A stretch of DNA of 64,000 bases from Aridibaculum aurantiacum. GTDB lineage: Bacteria; Bacteroidota; Bacteroidia; Chitinophagales; Chitinophagaceae. Shown here piece by piece: positions 62,741 to 64,000 of the stretch. Position numbers and translations under genes: made by a program. Where the stretch lies: NCBI RefSeq assembly GCF_017355875.1, contig NZ_JAFEWC010000001.1, positions 1,488,001-1,552,000 on the forward strand, given 5' to 3'. The first letter of the stretch is position 1. Each line of letters opens with the position of its first letter. Under the pieces are notes generated by a model that saw nothing but the letters and a program-made list of their open reading frames with translations, searched no databases and had not been told where the DNA came from.

Positions 62741-64000
62741 ATGAGATTAGATAGTTTTTCTTTAGGTAGAAGTTTGAAAGCTGGATTTGCATTAGCGATC
62801 ATATTGGTGTTAGGAGTAGGTGTCATTTCTCTGCTAACATTCAGGCACCAGGAACAACAGGCACAACTGGTGAATCATAAGTACGACATAGTAAACCAGG
62901 CCGCTTATATACAAACGCTTCTAATTGATATGGAAACCGGTAGAAGAGGTTTTAGAAGTACAAATGACCGCAAGTTTCTTCAGTCATATTTTCAAGGCAT
63001 ACAAAATATAGATCCCGCTTTTGATACATTGAAGATTTTGGCCTCAGCTGACCAGGCTTTACTTGCAAGGGTAAAAGGTTTAAAACAAGAGGTGGATACA
63101 CTCTTGAACTTCTGGGCTTCATTAAGTGGAGATGCCAGTAAGTATACGAAAGAAGACATTGTACAAACAATGAACCGGGAGAAGATATTGATGGATGATG
63201 TACGTGCTGCTGTTTCTACCATTTTGCGTGAGCAAAAACAAGAACTTGAATACCACGAAAAGCTTTCCCATAAAAGGATTGATCGATCAACAGCAACTTT
63301 GATCGTTTGTATCTTCCTTATTCTTCTCATTGTTGTTTCCCTGATCTTTAAGATCGTTCACGAGTTTAGAACAAGGCGAAAGGCAGAGGCGCAAACGCAA
63401 AAAAACAACGAAGACCTGTTGATCGTAAACCAGGAGATTGCCAACCAGAACTGGTTACTTGCAGGGGTAGCAGAAGTGAATAATTCATTACATGGCACCA
63501 ATAGTTTAAAAGAACTTTCTGAGTCTATACTTAATGCTTTACAGTCGTACCTGCAGGTTGATTCAGGTGCTATCTATGTTTATAATGCAGACGACCATCA
63601 ATTAACACTTACAGCAGCGTATGCATTACCAGCCGGGGCAAAAGAAAGCTATGCTTTGCATGAGGGATTAGTGGGGCAAGCTGCTGCAGCCGATGTGCCT
63701 TTGATCATTAAAGATGCCTCAGAACTACAGTTGGTGGTTGAAGCAGGTACTTTAAAAGTCACTCCATCAGTCGCAGCTTTTGTACCTGTTATCTTAGACG
63801 GAGAAACTAAAGCTATAGTTGAGCTTTGTTGGTTTAATCACGTTTCCAAGAACGAATACAAGCTGCTGGATGTGGTGAAGAAGAATATAGCCGTAGCTAT
63901 AGATTCTTCGCAAGCCCGCGATCATGTACTTAAGTTGCTTGAGCAGGTACAAAAGCAAAAGAAAGAACTCGAACACCAGCAAGAAGAACTGCGACAAATA
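62741..64000 (+). CDS. CHASE3-GAF sensor protein, 5' part (cut by window end)
   Basis: 420 codons are visible, open to the window end, so the C-terminus is missing. Order: short cytosolic start, helix about 15-34, CHASE3 extracytoplasmic domain to about 185 (QTLLIDMETGRRGFRSTNDRKFLQSYFQG), helix about 187-207, then a coiled coil and a GAF domain (about 240-385, VNNSLHGTNSLKELSESILNALQSYLQVDSGAIYVYN). The tail EQVQKQKKELEHQQEELRQI begins another coiled coil, the usual linker before a histidine kinase. I predict a (hybrid) histidine kinase, but the kinase part is not shown. It could pair with an unlinked receiver protein. Confidence 0.8.
   Translation, partial: MRLDSFSLGRSLKAGFALAIILVLGVGVISLLTFRHQEQQAQLVNHKYDIVNQAAYIQTLLIDMETGRRGFRSTNDRKFLQSYFQGIQNIDPAFDTLKILASADQALLARVKGLKQEVDTLLNFWASLSGDASKYTKEDIVQTMNREKILMDDVRAAVSTILREQKQELEYHEKLSHKRIDRSTATLIVCIFLILLIVVSLIFKIVHEFRTRRKAEAQTQKNNEDLLIVNQEIANQNWLLAGVAEVNNSLHGTNSLKELSESILNALQSYLQVDSGAIYVYNADDHQLTLTAAYALPAGAKESYALHEGLVGQAAAADVPLIIKDASELQLVVEAGTLKVTPSVAAFVPVILDGETKAIVELCWFNHVSKNEYKLLDVVKKNIAVAIDSSQARDHVLKLLEQVQKQKKELEHQQEELRQI

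Noticed and set aside
33501-64000. Two-component pair of the response regulator and the CHASE3 sensor
   Set aside because: They are nearly 30 kb apart and nothing links them in sequence.

Overview
The window reads as an ordinary chromosomal segment of a Bacteroidota bacterium, most likely of the Chitinophagales/Chitinophagaceae type. Supporting signs are type IX secretion (Por) C-terminal domains, a TonB-dependent receptor with a carboxypeptidase-like N-terminal domain, a DUF6089-type outer-membrane protein, a SWIB protein with a Lys/Ala-rich tail, -7 elements of the Bacteroidota TAnnTTTG kind, weak Shine-Dalgarno sites, and tRNAs without an encoded CCA. The genus is inference. I see no phage, insertion sequence, CRISPR array, rRNA or toxin/defence island.

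Layout. 0-7 kb: Mrp/ApbC ATPase, SWIB protein, membrane-anchored glucuronyl C5-epimerase homologue, secreted alpha/beta hydrolase, tandem-OmpA protein, RsmB-like rRNA methyltransferase. 7-17 kb: cell-envelope genes (subtilisin-like protease and another T9SS cargo, lipoprotein, TPR protein, TonB receptor, secreted OB-like protein, M48 lipoprotein). 17-24 kb: a two-gene membrane unit, a coupled lipoprotein/UbiA-like/M42 operon, LuxE-like acyl-protein synthetase, a small secreted protein with no ATG/GTG/TTG start, GNAT, tRNA-Leu(CAG), EamA transporter. 24-31 kb: ahpC-ahpD peroxide pair, DUF3072 protein, ABC-F ATPase, aldo/keto reductase, DinB protein; the spacers of this stretch hold several unrelated repeat families, nearly all with a 7-bp period. 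31-42 kb: cationic repeat protein, erythromycin-esterase-like lipoprotein, single-domain response regulator, two tandem DUF421 proteins with zinc-ribbon tails, Gfo/Idh/MocA oxidoreductase, OsmC, then a pectin-type pair (CE12-CE8 fusion and a 1045-residue beta-helix protein). 42-54 kb: tRNA-Asp(GTC) and housekeeping genes (accA, dapA, esterase, M28 peptidase, RNase Z, STAS protein, clpC, cmk, ispH, GH13). 54-64 kb: HtrA protease, LuxC-like reductase divergent from a ferredoxin, outer-membrane protein, PepE, dipeptide epimerase, ECF sigma factor, and the 5' part of a CHASE3-GAF sensor that runs off the end.

How genes fit together. ahpC/ahpD is a peroxide-reducing couple split by an intrinsic terminator. 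LuxE- and LuxC-like proteins are two of the three parts of a fatty-acid reductase and lie 35 kb apart without luciferase genes. The CE12-CE8 protein and its neighbour suggest pectin/rhamnogalacturonan processing. PepE, the M28/M42/M48 peptidases and the dipeptide epimerase suggest turnover of peptides and possibly murein peptides.

Nothing here looks like a complete new system. The most unusual signals are the heptanucleotide-periodic spacers (25.9-30.9 kb), the gene at 22279 that seems to start at ATT/ATA, a TTG start lying inside an intrinsic terminator (18654), and a probable homopolymer frameshift at the start of the DinB gene.
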